A stretch of 64,000 bases of DNA from Jacaranda mimosifolia. Taxonomy: Eukaryota > Streptophyta > Magnoliopsida > Lamiales > Bignoniaceae. The stretch lies in contig CM032132.1 in assembly GCA_018894105.1 (NCBI GenBank), forward strand, positions 28,819,379 to 28,883,378. Reading direction: 5' to 3'. Both the position numbers and the translations under genes were made by a program. Shown in pieces: positions 46,543-59,248 of this stretch (its first letter is position 1; every line of letters starts with the position of its first letter). Below the pieces are notes generated by a model, which made no database searches, was not told the DNA's origin, and saw only the letters and a program-made list of their open reading frames with translations.

Positions 46543-47437
46543 TCCGCCTCCTTAAAAGAATTTTGTCCCCAAATTCTAACCTGAGTTAAAGAAGAGTTCT
46601 GGGTGATATTTTTGTATTTCCTCCTCGCTTTCTCATGTTGCCTCCTCTATGTTATGCTTCCTTCATAGAATCTTTACTAGTGGAATCTCTCTAGTGCAGC
46701 TTTTGTGTTTTTTGATCTAAAATATAAATTGGTCTCTCTTCGTACATCAGATCTTTTTGAAGTGGTAGATCCATGTACTTAATGGTATGCAAAGGGTTTG
46801 GGTGATGGAATACATTATGTAACCCTATAAGGTTTGGTGATAGAAGAATTCGATACACTATTTCTCCAATTCTCTCCACTATTTTAAAAGCCTACATATC
46901 GAGGACTCAACTTTCTTCCTTTGTCAATCCTTGCAAAATCTTTCATGAGTGATACCTTGAAAAATACCATAATCCCATCATTAAATTCTCAATATCTTTT
47001 TCTATCATCTACATATCTTTAACTCATGAATAGGGCAGTCCTGCTCCTATGGTTCCAATTTTCTTCAAGCATAAACTATTACCTTATCATTTTACATTAG
47101 AACACATTCCAAGTTTTCTTTAGAAGTATCAATATATACCACAAAGATCTCAATACCCTCAAGTAGGGCCAGAATTGGTGCCAATATTAATCTTTTCTTA
47201 AGCTCTTGAAAATTAAGCTCTTATTTATCAGTTCACTTAAATGGTATCTTCTTCTAAGTCAGCCCAGATAACAGGCTGCTATTTTTGAAATCCTATACAA
47301 ACCTATTGTAATAACTTGCAAGTCCCAATATACTTCTCACCTCAGTCATTGCATCCACCCTTTTCCATTCTAGTAATGCTTCAATCTTGTATGGATCAAC
47401 CGTAATCACTTCTCCAAAAATGATATGACCTAGAAAT
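46543..47437 (-). pseudogene. Element Z pol, downstream part (RT end, RNase H, integrase C-terminus)
   Basis: On the minus strand FLGHIIFGEVITVDPYKIEA then RSILGLASYYNRFV (47293-47437) is the end of Ty3/gypsy RT. KKIPFKWTDK and LILAPILALLEG are the RNase H start. The frame then jumps to the integrase C-terminal region: RIGEIVYRILLSPNLIGLHN with NVFHHPNPL (46800-46870), DLMYEERPIYILDQKTQKLH, and EEATWESEEEIQKYHPELF near the LTR. Most of RNase H and the integrase core are deleted. Similarity is to Tekay/Del chromoviruses. Its upstream part continues at 63446. Confidence 0.85.
47433..47437. repeat. Target duplication GAAAT, left of copia element Y
   Basis: Pairs with GAAAG at 63441-63445 (4 of 5). 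Removing Y and one copy restores the Z RT frame IAFLGHIIFGE across the junction. Confidence 0.8.
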
Positions 47438-48535
47438 TGAAAGTAGGAGTAGGCTAAGAATGCAAAATATAAAACCATAAAAAGGATAAATATAACTTAT
47501 CTACTCCACTCCAAGGATCTAATCATGCATTTAATAAGGATTTAGATCCATAAAACTTACTTTGAATGCTAAATCCAAAGGTAGGAGGAGAAAGACTCCA
47601 ATGAACTCTTCAAAGGAGCAATCGGGCACAACAGAAAATCATCAATTCTTGACCGCCTTCCACAACTCCAAAATTGCTTGAAATTTACAGGGAGCACCTC
47701 AACACACCAAGGAAGATTCTATAAAAATTTTGTGCCAATCAAAACTTCCAAAATCCTTCAAATCTACCACAAAAGTTACTGGACAACAATGGTTCACCGT
47801 GGAGCAGCAAGTCCCCCAAGTGTTGGACCTCTAATGTAATAATCCACACACCCAAGGAGAGCTCTAATCAGCTTCAAATATGCTAGATAATGAGATAATG
47901 AAGGTGGGAGAGTGGCGATTATGAGAGAATTAGAGAAGGAGAGAGTTTGGAGATTATGAGAGAATTATAGAATGAGAGAGTTTGGAGAGTGTGAAACTTC
48001 AACACATGAAAAATCACACTTTTTTGAGGAAAAATGGGAATCTTAGTGGAATGGCCATCTAATGGCAAGTCATCTCCTATTTATAGAGAGGATGGGGTGA
48101 TGCAAGTTGGCATCACAACTCCCATAGTTAGTTGGCCAACTTGTCAACCAACTTGCCAACATGTCAACTAACTTGCATGTGAATTTCACATGCATTTGCA
48201 TTTAATTTGCATGTTCATTTCATCTTATGAAATGTAATTAACTCTAATTAAATTCAAATGAACTCTTTTATTTGAAATTCCCTCCAAATTCTAAATTCTC
48301 ATCAATTTAATTAAATTAACTCTTTAATTTAATTAATTGAATTGATTTAACTCCTTAAGTCAACTTCACTAATTAATTATCACATGGCACAAATTAAATT
48401 AACTCCTTAATTTAATTAGTCTAATTTAACACCTTAAATTATTTTGATTAATTTAACAATTAAATTATCAAGCCAAGATGACCAAAGAAATAGTCAACCG
48501 AATTCTTTTTCAAAATCGCCTAGATGCTTAGAAAA
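47438..48535 (-). mobile_element. Distal half of the 3' LTR of copia element Y
   Basis: It starts (plus) TGAAAGTAGGAGTAGGCTAA and aligns closely with 61238-62285, the same part of Y's other LTR, up to CCTAGATGCTTAGAAAA. There element X begins; the LTR resumes at 55554. Confidence 0.85.
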
Positions 48536-50663
48536 TGAAGGTTAGTAAGCCACTAGGATCCAATTATCAAACTTCAAAAGCTCAAAATAACTAGTGCTTA
48601 CAGCCTACCAAGGATCTAATCATACTGGGAATTCAGATTTAGTTAGAGAGTTACCTCAAAAAGTAACTTTTCCAAGGTTGTGATGGTAAACACTTCACCA
48701 ATCCAGAATCTGGTAGGCTCTAGCACAGTGGATGAACAACGACTTTTACCTCGGTTAAAATGCTCCAAAAATCATGAAAATTTTCTGGAACCTCTCAACT
48801 CCTTAAGAAAAGTTTTGTAAAAAAATCAGAGCAAAGCTCGATTTGGATCACTTGGAAAAAATTCAGCAAGTGACTACTCTGTTCTAATAGATTTCCAAAG
48901 CTTAGCAAATAAAATATTTTACCTCTATTGATATGATCCACACACCAATCAATCCTCCAAATTCAACTCACTTTTAGCTAGAGAAAGCAAGTAGAATTAC
49001 AATGGTGATGGTCGATTTTTGAGATAGGAGAAGAAAAACAAAGCAAAGCTTCAACACATGATGCAATGCTTAAAAGAGGTTTTGGAGGGAATTGCAAAGA
49101 ATCTAATTCTTTACACCTTTTTTGGTATGGCCGATTCCTCTCTCATCTATGTGTGTATATATATATATATATAGATGTTGGATGGTGTGATGCCAAGCTG
49201 GCATCACACCTTCCATGAGGGGGGTGGCCAAGTAGGGTGCCAAGGTGGCAAATTTGAATTCAAATTTCATTTGAATTTCATGTGCATTTTAATTACATTT
49301 GAAATCCAATTTCAAGTTAATTAAGATGCTTGATTCAAATGAACATTTCATTTGAATTTTCCCTCCAAAATGTATTCTTTTCATTAATTAAATTAAATAC
49401 TTTTATTTAATTAATTAACCATTGACTTAACACTTAAGTCAATTAAGCTTAACTCTTAAGCTCATTTTCGTTAATTTAACTCTTTAAATTAACTTGACCA
49501 ATTGATGGTCACTTGGCACCATGTAATTAACTTCCTAATTATTGGTCTAATTTAACTCCTTAAATTAGTTGATTAATTTAACACTTAAATTAATCAAGCC
49601 AAAAATTGACCTTCAAATTAGCACCTCAAAATTGGTCACCTTGGAGTGATTCTCTAACTCTTAGAAAATTGATCCAATAACTAGGAGGTTAATTGGCTTT
49701 TGTGTGTGGCCCAATAGATTCTATCATTCATTGGACATGGGCTCACAACTCCTTGTGACCTTTGAATATCATATATTCATTATAGTTTAAAACAACTTTT
49801 AAACTAATCAACTCAATTCAATTAATTTCATTAATTGAAGAGTACCCAATCTCCATGGTCGACATCCAACCTCAAGCCCATGGAACCCAACTAATTGGCT
49901 GACATGAATGCTTTTGGAGAACCATTGTAGCTCTACGCGTACCATGCAAATACGGTCATTCCATCTTTTATCTCCCGAAACAAGCCCAGGGCAAGATATT
50001 TGCTGGCTCCCTAATAGCCTCGATACTATGTCTCTATTCCCAATGTTCGATTTCCTTGTGTGACCTCATCTTTGGAAAACTCTTTTTTCAAGTTGTCACA
50101 CCACCTTATGCAAGGATTTCTTGGAATCGATCATTATAGAATATATAAAAAATGCACTCGTCTTTCACAAACGTCCATGCCAAGTAGCTCATACCCAACC
50201 TCAATCCCAAAAACCCGCTAAGTGGTCAAGAAAGAGTCAAAGCATGAGGACCAGACACAAGCTTATCATAGATTCTCTAGTGGGCCTTCAGTGCCTTATT
50301 CTCAAACAAGCACCCACTAACATGCACTCATATCTCATATGGTTGCTCATGGAATGGAGCAATATCTAACTTTTAGATTTATGCATCATTAGTGCAAGTC
50401 TATCCAGATCTTAGATGCCCTATCTTGTAAGATCCTATGACTAGGAAGATTTAAGATCACGACCATGTAAGACTTATTCCATGGTCATCAAACCAAGTCC
50501 CACAGTCATGAGTAATCTAAGGGCTTCATCCAAATGCAAGTGAATAAATAAAGAGCATAAGATGAAGATGGTCATATAAAAAATATCATTCAATCAAGAT
50601 TGTTTTACAAGGAAATATCTTTACACGGCCAATCTTATTGGCTTGCCAGGCACTATTCCAATA
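48536..50663 (-). mobile_element. 3' LTR of copia element X (2128 bp)
   Basis: The plus-strand start is TGAAGGTTAGTAAGCC and the end CACTATTCCAATA, i.e. minus-strand TATTGGAATAGTG with the first G changed to A. It resembles the Y LTRs but is more diverged in its first 1.1 kb. The polypurine tract GGGCAAGTGGGAGAT adjoins at 50664-50678. X and Y belong to related subfamilies. Confidence 0.8.
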
Positions 50664-50674
50664 ATCTCCCACTT

Positions 50675-53600
50675 GCCCTAAAGCCAATACCCCATGGCCT
50701 TAAGACCAATCTTCTCAAGATGTCCTTAAAAGACCTTTTGCATTAGGGGTTTTGTTAGTAGATATGTTATATTCTCTTCTAAGAAAACTCTCTCCATTCG
50801 GATGTTGCCTCTATTAATGTTCTCTCGGATCAAATGATATTGCCTCAAAATGTGCTTGGATTTCTAATGAGATCTTGGCTCTTTGGTTTGTGACACTGCC
50901 CCGTTGTTGTCACAATAGACAACTACTGGCTCGGCAATGCTAAGCACTACGTTCAACTCTTGGATGAAGTTTTTCATCCAAACACCTTCGTTTGTAGCTT
51001 CTAAAGCCGTAATAAATTCTGCCTTCATAGTAGAATCGACTGTGATGTCTTGTTGGAACTTTTGTAACTCACCACGCCACCATTGAGGCAAAATATAAAT
51101 CTAGAAGTAGATTTCAGATCATCTACATCAGATTGAAAACTTGAATCCGAAAACCTCTCTAGTTTCAATTCTCCATTGTTGTATTTAGAAAACAAGTCCT
51201 CAGTCCTTTTTAAGTACTTAAGGGTTGCTTTAACGGCTATCCAGTAACTCTCACCAGGATTGGATTGGAACCTACTCGTAATACTTAGCGAGTGTGCCAC
51301 ATCCGATCTTGTACATTGAACTGCATACATTATGCTACCAATAGCAGAGGCATAAGCTATGTGGGACATTCTTTGTCTCTCGTTTTCAGTCTTAGGGGCC
51401 ATAGACTTGGAAAGATGAATGCCATGTCCTATGGGAATGAATCCCTTCTTGGATTCTTCCATACTAAACCTCTTTAGTATCTTGTCAATGTACAGGGTTT
51501 GGGATAGACCCAGCATCCTCTTAAATCTATCTCTATAGATATGTATTCCCAATACGTAGAATGCTTCTCCCAAATTCTTTATGGAGAATTGTGTAGATAA
51601 CCATGTTTTAGTACACTCTAACATTCCTACCTCATTCCCAATGAGAAGGATGTCATCGACATAAAGCACAATAAAATGTACACTATTCCCACTATCCTTC
51701 TTATACACACATGGTTTATACATATTTTTGATAAAGCCAAATGATTTGACCATTTTATCAACACATATGTTCCAACTTCGGGATGCTTGTTTGAGTCCAT
51801 AAATAGATCTCTAGAGTTTGCAAACCTTTTGCTCATTCCCCTTAGATGTAAAACCTTGTGGTTGCTCCATATAGATTTCTTCTTCAATGTCTCCATTGAG
51901 GAAAGCAGTTTTCACATCCATTTGTCAAATCTCATAGTCGTAATATGCGGCTATGGCAAGTAGAATCCAAATGGACTTAGGCATAGCGACCGGTGAAAAG
52001 GTTTTCTCAAAATCGATACTGGGTCTTTGAGTGTAACCATTTGCCATTAGTCGCACCTTAAAAGTCACCACTTCTCCATCTACTCCAAGCCTTCACTTAT
52101 AGATTCACTTGCAACCAATGGGAACTATTTCCTTTGGTGGATCTACCAAAGTCTATACTTTATTTGAGTACGTGGAGTCCATTTTGGATCTCATGGATTC
52201 AAGCTAACATCCCAAATCTATGTCCAACATAGCTTCCTCATAGGTTTTTGGATCACTATCCGATTGGCCCATCTCATGAAGGAATTCGAACCTTTCAGGT
52301 TGCTTCTTGATTCGGTCTGACCTTCTTAAAGGTTGTGTGTGAGGCTCTAGTTGCGCATTTGTTTCCACCGCTTGTGGGATTTTTTTATCATCTTGAACTT
52401 CATCAAGTTCAATGATAATGCCATTTCTATCTAATAGAAATTCCTTTTCCAAGAAGTGGGCGTTCCTTGAAACAAACACCTTTTGTTTCGAGGGATATAA
52501 AAGTAGTAACCCTTAGACTCTCTAGGGTATCCCACAAACTTGCACAAGGTGGGTCTACTATCCAACTTATCTCCTACTATCCGTCTCATGTTGGTGGGAG
52601 ATCCCCAAACCTTGAGATATTGGTAAGAGAGTGTTTTCCCATGTCATATCTTATATGTTGTTTTAGGCACCGACTTTGAAGGTACTATATTTAGTAGCTT
52701 CACCACCGTGTTTAAGGCGTATCCCTAAAAGGATATGGGCACATCAAAAAAGCTCATCATGGAACGTACCATGTCTAACAAGGTAAGGTTTCTCCTCTCG
52801 ACTACTCCATTTTGTTGGGGTGTGCTGGGTGGAGTCCATTGAGAGAGAATCCCATTCTCCTTTAAATAATTCAAGAATTCGGTGCTCAAGTATTTTTCCC
52901 CTCGATCTAATCAAAGAGCTTTAATATCTAGCCCCAATTATGTTTCCACTTCATTCCTATACTCTTTGAACTTTTCAAAGGCTTTAGAATTGTTCTTCAT
53001 AACAAACACGTGTCCGAACCGACTATAATCATCGGTGAAACTGATGAAGTAGGAATAGCCTCCTCTCCCACTAACTCTTAGTGGTCCACAAACATCAGTA
53101 TGGATCAAATCTAAAAGACTTGTGGAGCGCTCCATTTGTCCACAAAAAGAGCCTTGGTCATTTTTCCCTTTAAACAAGATTCACAAATTGGAAGATCTTC
53201 AATGCCACTAATATTTAGTGCTTTGAGAGCTTCTAACTTGTTCATCCTATTTTTAGAAACATTTTCAAGTCTTGCATGCCATAATATGGCATCTTCTTGG
53301 TTATCTAACTTTCTTTTACTTGATCTAATGTGCATTAATGAAGGTTGAGAATCAAGTATGCACAATCCATTCATTAATGTACCTTGTGCAATTAAAGAAC
53401 TATTCTTTAATGCTTTCAACATCCCATTCGATATAGAAAAATCAAATCCTTCATTATCAAGAACGGGAATTGAAATAATGTTCCTAACAAGATAGGGTAC
53501 ATAATAAATCAGATCAAGGATAATGCCTTGGAAAGTGGCCGCAACTCTTGCTCCATTTCCTAAGCGGAGGATCATATCCCCTTCACGAAAACTCTTTCTT

Positions 53601-54523
53601 CTTTCCATCCCCTGTAACATATTACAAAGGTGAGAACTGCATGCGGTATCAAATACCTATGTGGAAAAATTAGTCGTCATGTGCACTTCAATAAAGTACA
53701 TACCCTTCTCAAAAGTTGCAATGTATGCTTTGCAATTTCTCTTCCAATGCCCCTTCTCGCCACAATGGAAACAACTAGCTTCGGTTTTAACCTTCTTCTT
53801 AACCCTCCCAGTATTCTTCTCGATTTGCTTCCCTTTCAAAGAAGAATTTTTCTTCATCTTACCTCCCTTTTTAGAACCCCTAGGGCCCTTTGACTTGGAA
53901 GATGATGCAAGCATAAGGGGATTCTCCTTTCTCATAGTAGCCTCTGCGGTCACTAGCATATTGACCAACTCGTTAATCATAACTTCTTACTTGGATATGT
54001 TGAAGTTCATAATTAATTGGTCATATGATGGTGGCAATAACTGTAGGATCAAATCCACATAAAGGTCGTTGTCCATGACCACATCTAAGTGTCCAAACCT
54101 GTTAATGAGTCCTATCATCTTGAGGCCGTGATCATGAACGTTGGACCCTTCACTCATCCTTATCCTAAAGAGCTCATTTGACAAAGCGAACATTTCGTCT
54201 CTATTTTGTACACCATACAACTCTTGTAAGTGTACATAGCTCTCTTGAGCATGTTTCATGTGCTTATGAGTCTTTTGGAGCTCATTGGACTTGGAGGCCA
54301 TCATGACACATCTAACTTGTAGATCATCATCTATAAATTTCATGAATATTTCACGTTGTTGGTCAGTGGTGTCATCACCAAGTGTGTCCATGGGACTTTG
54401 ACCAAGAATGTAAGTCCGCTTTTTAGAGTCAAGAATTATTTTAAGGTTTCTCAACCAATCTTGGTAGTTAGGCCCGGTAAGTTTATTGGTTTCCAAAATT
54501 GATGCAAATGGATTTTTAGCCAT
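50675..54523 (-). pseudogene. Copia element X gag-pol
   Basis: From ATG 54521-54523 Gag reads MAKNPFASILETNKLTGPNY and stays open to 53987. The zinc knuckle CFHCGEKGHWKRNC lies near 53750. Protease and GAG-pre-integrase follow (NGLCILDSQPSL, ILWHARLENVSKNRMNKLEA; 53111-53620), then the integrase core (LDLIHTDVCGPLRVSGRGGY, SYFISFTDDYSRFGHV; about 52938-53150). RRSDRIKKQPERFEF precedes RT. RT retains SVHFIVLYVDDILLIGNEVG and YIDKILKRFSMEESKK (51025-51753). RNase H keeps DSTMKAEFITALEATNEGVW and VYCDNNGAVS, ending LLTKPLMQKVF near 50740. Several frameshifts and stops inactivate it, yet most domains remain readable, better than in Y. Confidence 0.88.
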
Positions 54524-54589
54524 TTTGATTGAAGATTTCGAAAATCTATAAGAGGCGAAAAAGAGTATAAGCATGTGATTGAATTTTAT

Positions 54590-55553
54590 ATTAATCTCAT
54601 TAATTGAAGAGTACCCAATTTTCATGGTCGGTGTCCAACCTCAAGCCTATGGAGCCCAACTAATTGGCCTAAATGAATGCTTTTAGAGAACTATTGTAGC
54701 TCTACGCGTACTATGCAAATACGATCATTCTGTCTCATATCTCCCAAAAGAGGCCTAAGGCTAGATATTTGTCAGTTCCCTAATAATCTCGATACTATGT
54801 CTCTATTCCCAATGTTCGATTCCCTTGTGCGACCTCGTCTTTGGAAAACTCCTTTTTTCAAATTATCACACCACATTGCGTAAGAATTTCTTGAAATCAA
54901 TCATTATAGAATACATAGAAGATGCACTCACCCTTTACAAAAGTGAGGAGTCGAATTCCATCTTAGATCTCACAAACCTCCATGCCAAGTAGCTCATACT
55001 CAACCTCAACTAGAAAGGCCCACTAAGTAGTTAAGAAATAGTCAAAGCATGAGAACCAAACACAAAGTTACCATGGATCCTTAGGTCAAAGGACTAATAA
55101 TATGTACTAATGTAAGTTGGAGAACTCACTACTACCGACTTGCCACTATGGCTATCTAGTAGATTCTCTAGTGGGCCTTCAGTGCCTTGTTCTCTAACAA
55201 GCACATACTAATATGCACCCATACCTTATACGGTTGCTCATGGAATAGAGTAATATCCAACTTTTGAATTTATGTATCGTTAGTGCAAGTCTATCCAGAT
55301 CTTAGATGCCCCGTCTTGTAAGATCCTATACTTGGAAGATTTAAGATCACGACCGTATAAGACTTATTCCGTGATCATCAAACCAAGTCTCGTAGTCATG
55401 AGTGATCTAAGGGCTTCATCGAAATGCAAGTGAAGAAATAAAGAGCATAAGATGAAGATGGTCATAGAAAGAATATCATTCAATTAAGATTGTTTTACAA
55501 GGAAATAGCTTTACAAGGCCAATCCTATTGGTTAGTCGGGCACTATTCCAACA
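54590..55553 (-). mobile_element. Truncated 5' LTR of copia element X
   Basis: It matches 49820-50663 from ATTAATTGAAGAGTACCCAA to CACTATTCCAACA. The inner 1.3 kb of the LTR, the primer-binding site and the leader are missing; the deletion joins the LTR interior to sequence about 70 bp upstream of the gag ATG. Confidence 0.8.
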
Positions 55554-55925
55554 GAAAATTCCTCCCATAAAGTAGAACTTCCTTTAGGCTTTTGTGTGTG
55601 ACCCATTAGGTTCTTCCATTCATTGGACATGGGCTCGCAACTCATTGTTATATTTTGAATATTGAAACATTTACATTAGTTTAAACTCTTTTAAACTAAT
55701 AACTCTTTCAATTAATCTCCATTAATGAAACCGTACCCAATCTCCATAGTCTATGTCTACCAACAAGCCCATGTAGCCCAAATAATTGGATGAAATGAAT
55801 ATGTCCTGATGAACCATTCTAGCTCTATGCTTACCATGAAAGTACGGTCCTTCCATCTACTATTTTCCAAAAGAGGCCTAAGGCAAGGTATTTGTCGGCT
55901 CCCAAATAGCCTCTATAACTATGTT
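55554..55925 (-). mobile_element. Proximal piece of the Y 3' LTR
   Basis: GAAAATTCCTCCCATAAAG onward matches 62288-62670 of Y's 5' LTR ('cttttgtgtgtgacccatta', 'attggatgaaatgaatat'). Its left edge is X's insertion point and its right edge a deletion junction into RNase H. Confidence 0.8.
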
Positions 55926-58900
55926 TGTTTGGAACTCTTCCAACTCACCATGCCACCATTGAGCCAACATATAAATCCTGAGATGGATTTTAGGTCATCT
56001 TCATTGAATTGGAAACTAGAATTTGAAAATCCCTCAAGTTTCAATTCTCCATTATCATATATCAAAAACAAATCCTTAGTTCTTTCTAAGCACTTAAGGA
56101 TTGCTTTTACGGCTAGCTAGTGACGTTCATTGAGGTAGGATTAGAATCAGCTCATAATGCTTAGAGTGTGTGCTAGATTTGACTTTTTGTACATTAAACG
56201 ACATACATTATGCTCCCTATGGCAAACACACAAGGTATGTGGGACATTCTTTCTCTCTCGATGCCAGTCTCAGGGGCCATAAATTTGGAGAGATGAAGAC
56301 CATGTCCTATGGGATGGAATTCCTTCTTGAATTCTTCCATACTAAACCTTTTTAGTATCTTGTTAATGTACGGTGTTTGGGAAAGCCCCAACATCCTCTT
56401 TGATCTATCTCTATAGATCCATATTCCTTATACAAAATATGCTTCTCCTAAATCCTTCATGAAGAATTGTGAAGATAACCATGCTTTAGTACACTCTAAC
56501 ATTTCTCTCTCATTCCCAATGAAAAGAATGCCATTGACATAAAGCACAATAAATTGTATGCTACTCCTACTAGCCTTTTTGTACACACAAAGTTCATACA
56601 TATTTTTCTGGACACTTGTTCAAGTCTATAAGTAGACCTTTCGAGTTTGCAAACTTTTTGTTCACTCCCTTTGAATGTAAAACCTTATGGTTGCTCCATA
56701 TAGATTTATTCTTCAACGTTTCCATTGAGGAGGGGTTTTTCACATCCATTTATCATATCTTACAGTCATAATATGCGGCTATGGCAAGCATAACCCAAAT
56801 GGACTTAGGCATAGTGACAGATGAATATGTTTTCTCAAAATCAATACTGGGTCTTTGAGTTTAACCTTTTGCCACTAGTCTTACCTTAAAAGTCATTACC
56901 TCTCCGTCAACTTCTAGCTTTTAATTATAGATTCGTTTGCAACCAATGGGTACTATACCCTCCGGTGGATCTACCAAAGTTCATACTTTGTTGGAGTACA
57001 TAGAGTTCATTTTGAATTTCATGGCTCCTAGCCAATATCTCGGATCTATGTCCATCATAGCTTCCTTGTAGGTCTTCGGATCACTATCCGCTTGGCCCAT
57101 TCATTAAGGAATCTAAACCTTTCGGATTAATTCTTGATTCGGTTCGACCTTCTTAGAAGTTGTGTGATAGGCACTTGATGTTCACTTGTTTCTACTGTTT
57201 GTGAGATTTTATGATCATCTTAAACTTCATCAAGTTCAACAACAATGCCTTTTCTATCTAATAGAAAGTTCTTTTCCAAAAAGATGGCATTCCTTGAAAC
57301 AAACAACTTTTGTTTCGAGGGATCATAGAATTAATAACCCAAAGACTTTCTTAGGTATTCCACAAACTTGCACAAAGTGAATCTCGCATCCAACTTGTCT
57401 CCCACTGACCTCTTGACGTATGTGGGAGACCCCCAAACTCTTAGAAAAGAGTAAAAAGGTACTTTATCATACCACATCTCATTTGGTATCTTTGGCACTG
57501 ACTTGGAGGGTACTACATTTAGTAGCCTCGTTGCCATTTATAAGGCGTATTCCCAAAAGGATATAGGCATATCGGTGAAGCTCATCATTAAACATACCAT
57601 GTCCAACAAGGTACAGTTCCTTCTCTTAGCTATTTTATTGTATTAAGGTGTGACGGGCGGAGTCCATTGTGAGAGAATCCCATTCTCCATTAGATAATCC
57701 AAGAATTCGGTACTTAAATATTCCCTTCCTCGATCCACTAATACTTAGTCCTTATTGCTTTTCTACTTCATTCCTAAACTTTTCAAAAGCTTCAAATGTA
57801 TACTTCATAAGATACACATGTCCGATCCGAGTATGATCATCTGTGAAGGTAATGAAGTGGGAATAGCCACCTCTCGCACTAACTTTTAGTGGTCCACAAA
57901 CGTTTATATGGATCAAATCTAAAGGACTTGTGGTTCGCCCCATTTGTCCTACAAAAAGAGCTTTTGTCATTTTTTCTTTTAAACAAGATTTACAAGTAGG
58001 AATATCCTCTATGCCCCTAATGTTTAGTGCTTTGAAGGCGTCTAACTTTTTTATCCTATTTTTGGAAATATGCCCAAGTCTAGCATGCTACAAAGTAACA
58101 TCTTCTTGATCTTCTAATTTTTATTTTACTTTGTTGAATATGCATTAGTGATGGTTGAGAATCCAAAATGTATAATCCATTGTTTAGTGTACCATTAGCA
58201 ACTAAAAAACCATTCTTTATTGCCATCAATTCTCATTTGATATTGAAAAATCATATCTTTCACTATCCAAAAAGGGAATTGAAAATAATGCTCTTAACAA
58301 GATTACACAATAACAAGGGCTCAATACAAGTAAGGAGTTCCCTAAGTTTAACTTCTTATACGCCTTCAACTTTGGTCATGACTCTTGCTCCTTTGCTAAG
58401 GCCATGATCATATCCCCATCACTAAGATTTATTCTTATTTCCATTCTTTGTAACAAATTACTAGGATGAGAACCATATGCGATATCATATATCCATGAGG
58501 AAGAAGTTATCCTTAGGTGCACTTCAAAAAAGTACATGCCTTTCCCAAAGGTTGCAAGGTATTCCTTGCAATACCGCTTCCAATGGCCTTTCTTGCCGAA
58601 GTAGAAACAAGTAGCATTGACTTTATCCTCTTTAATCTTCTTGACTCCATGGGATACCTTAAATGTTTGATTTCTACTTGCCGTTAGGGCCTTTAAAGTA
58701 GGAGGAGAAAGTAATCATTAGGGATTTGCCCTTGTCATGGTTGTCTTCGCTTAGACCAACACTTTGGTCAAATAAACTCGGCAAGGATGTGAGGATCAAA
58801 TCCTCATGGATATCATTTTCCATCACTATGTCAAGTTGAAGAGCTTCTTAATTCTAATCATCTTTAGACCATAGTCGAGGACACATGACCCCTCATTCAT

Positions 58901-59248
58901 CCTAGCTTGAAAAATCTCATGTGACAATATGAACCTCTCATACCTTATTTGCCATACAACTCTTGCAAGCAATAGACCGAGGTATGTTTTATGTGTTCAT
59001 GAGACTTTTGAAGTTAATAGATGCCATCATAAGACTATAGGCTAGGAGGAAATCCTTAGCCCTTTTTTCGTGAACATTTCATGTGTCTTTTGACCTGCAT
59101 CAATCCCCATGGGATTAGGAGCATTTTGATGTAGGACATATATCCATTTCTCATAATCTAGGATGATTTTGATGTTTAGACAATCATGGAAGTTTTGCCC
59201 GGTATGTTTATTGGTTTCCACAATCACGTTGAGTGGATTCTTAGCCAT
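55926..59248 (-). pseudogene. Copia element Y gag-pol, heavily decayed
   Basis: Gag starts at 59248 with MAKNPLNVIVETNKHTGQNF, close to X's MAKNPFASILETNKLTGPNY. Later pieces parallel X in order: zinc-knuckle region near 58570-58620, integrase LDLIHINVCGPLKVSARGGY with HFITFTDDHTRIGHVYLM (57752-57960), RLLNVVPSKSVPKIPNEMWY (57331-57537), RT piece INKILKRFSMEEFKKEFHPI (56194-56394), and the RNase H start near 55960. There are many stops, frameshifts and small deletions. Y is more decayed than X, in keeping with being the older insertion. Confidence 0.82.

Larger units (their letters stand above)
48536..55553 (-). mobile_element. Ty1/copia element X (7018 bp) inserted in the 3' LTR of Y
   Basis: X is flanked by GAAAA at 48531-48535 and 55554-55558. 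Removing X rejoins CCTAGATGCTTAGAAAA to TTCCTCCCATAAAG, which matches the uninterrupted Y LTR at about 62270-62310. X has a full 3' LTR, a gag-pol body, and a 5' LTR missing about 1.3 kb together with the leader and primer-binding site, so it cannot transpose by itself. Confidence 0.88.

Noticed and set aside
47438..50663. A single 3.2-kb copia LTR with an internal 1.1-kb duplication
   Set aside because: The GAAAA duplication at 48531 and 55554 and the match of 47438-48535 to the missing half of the Y LTR show it is two different LTR pieces side by side.
53136..54062. Plus-strand frames opposite copia X gag-pol
   Set aside because: They are antisense shadows; the minus strand carries the zinc knuckle and integrase motifs.
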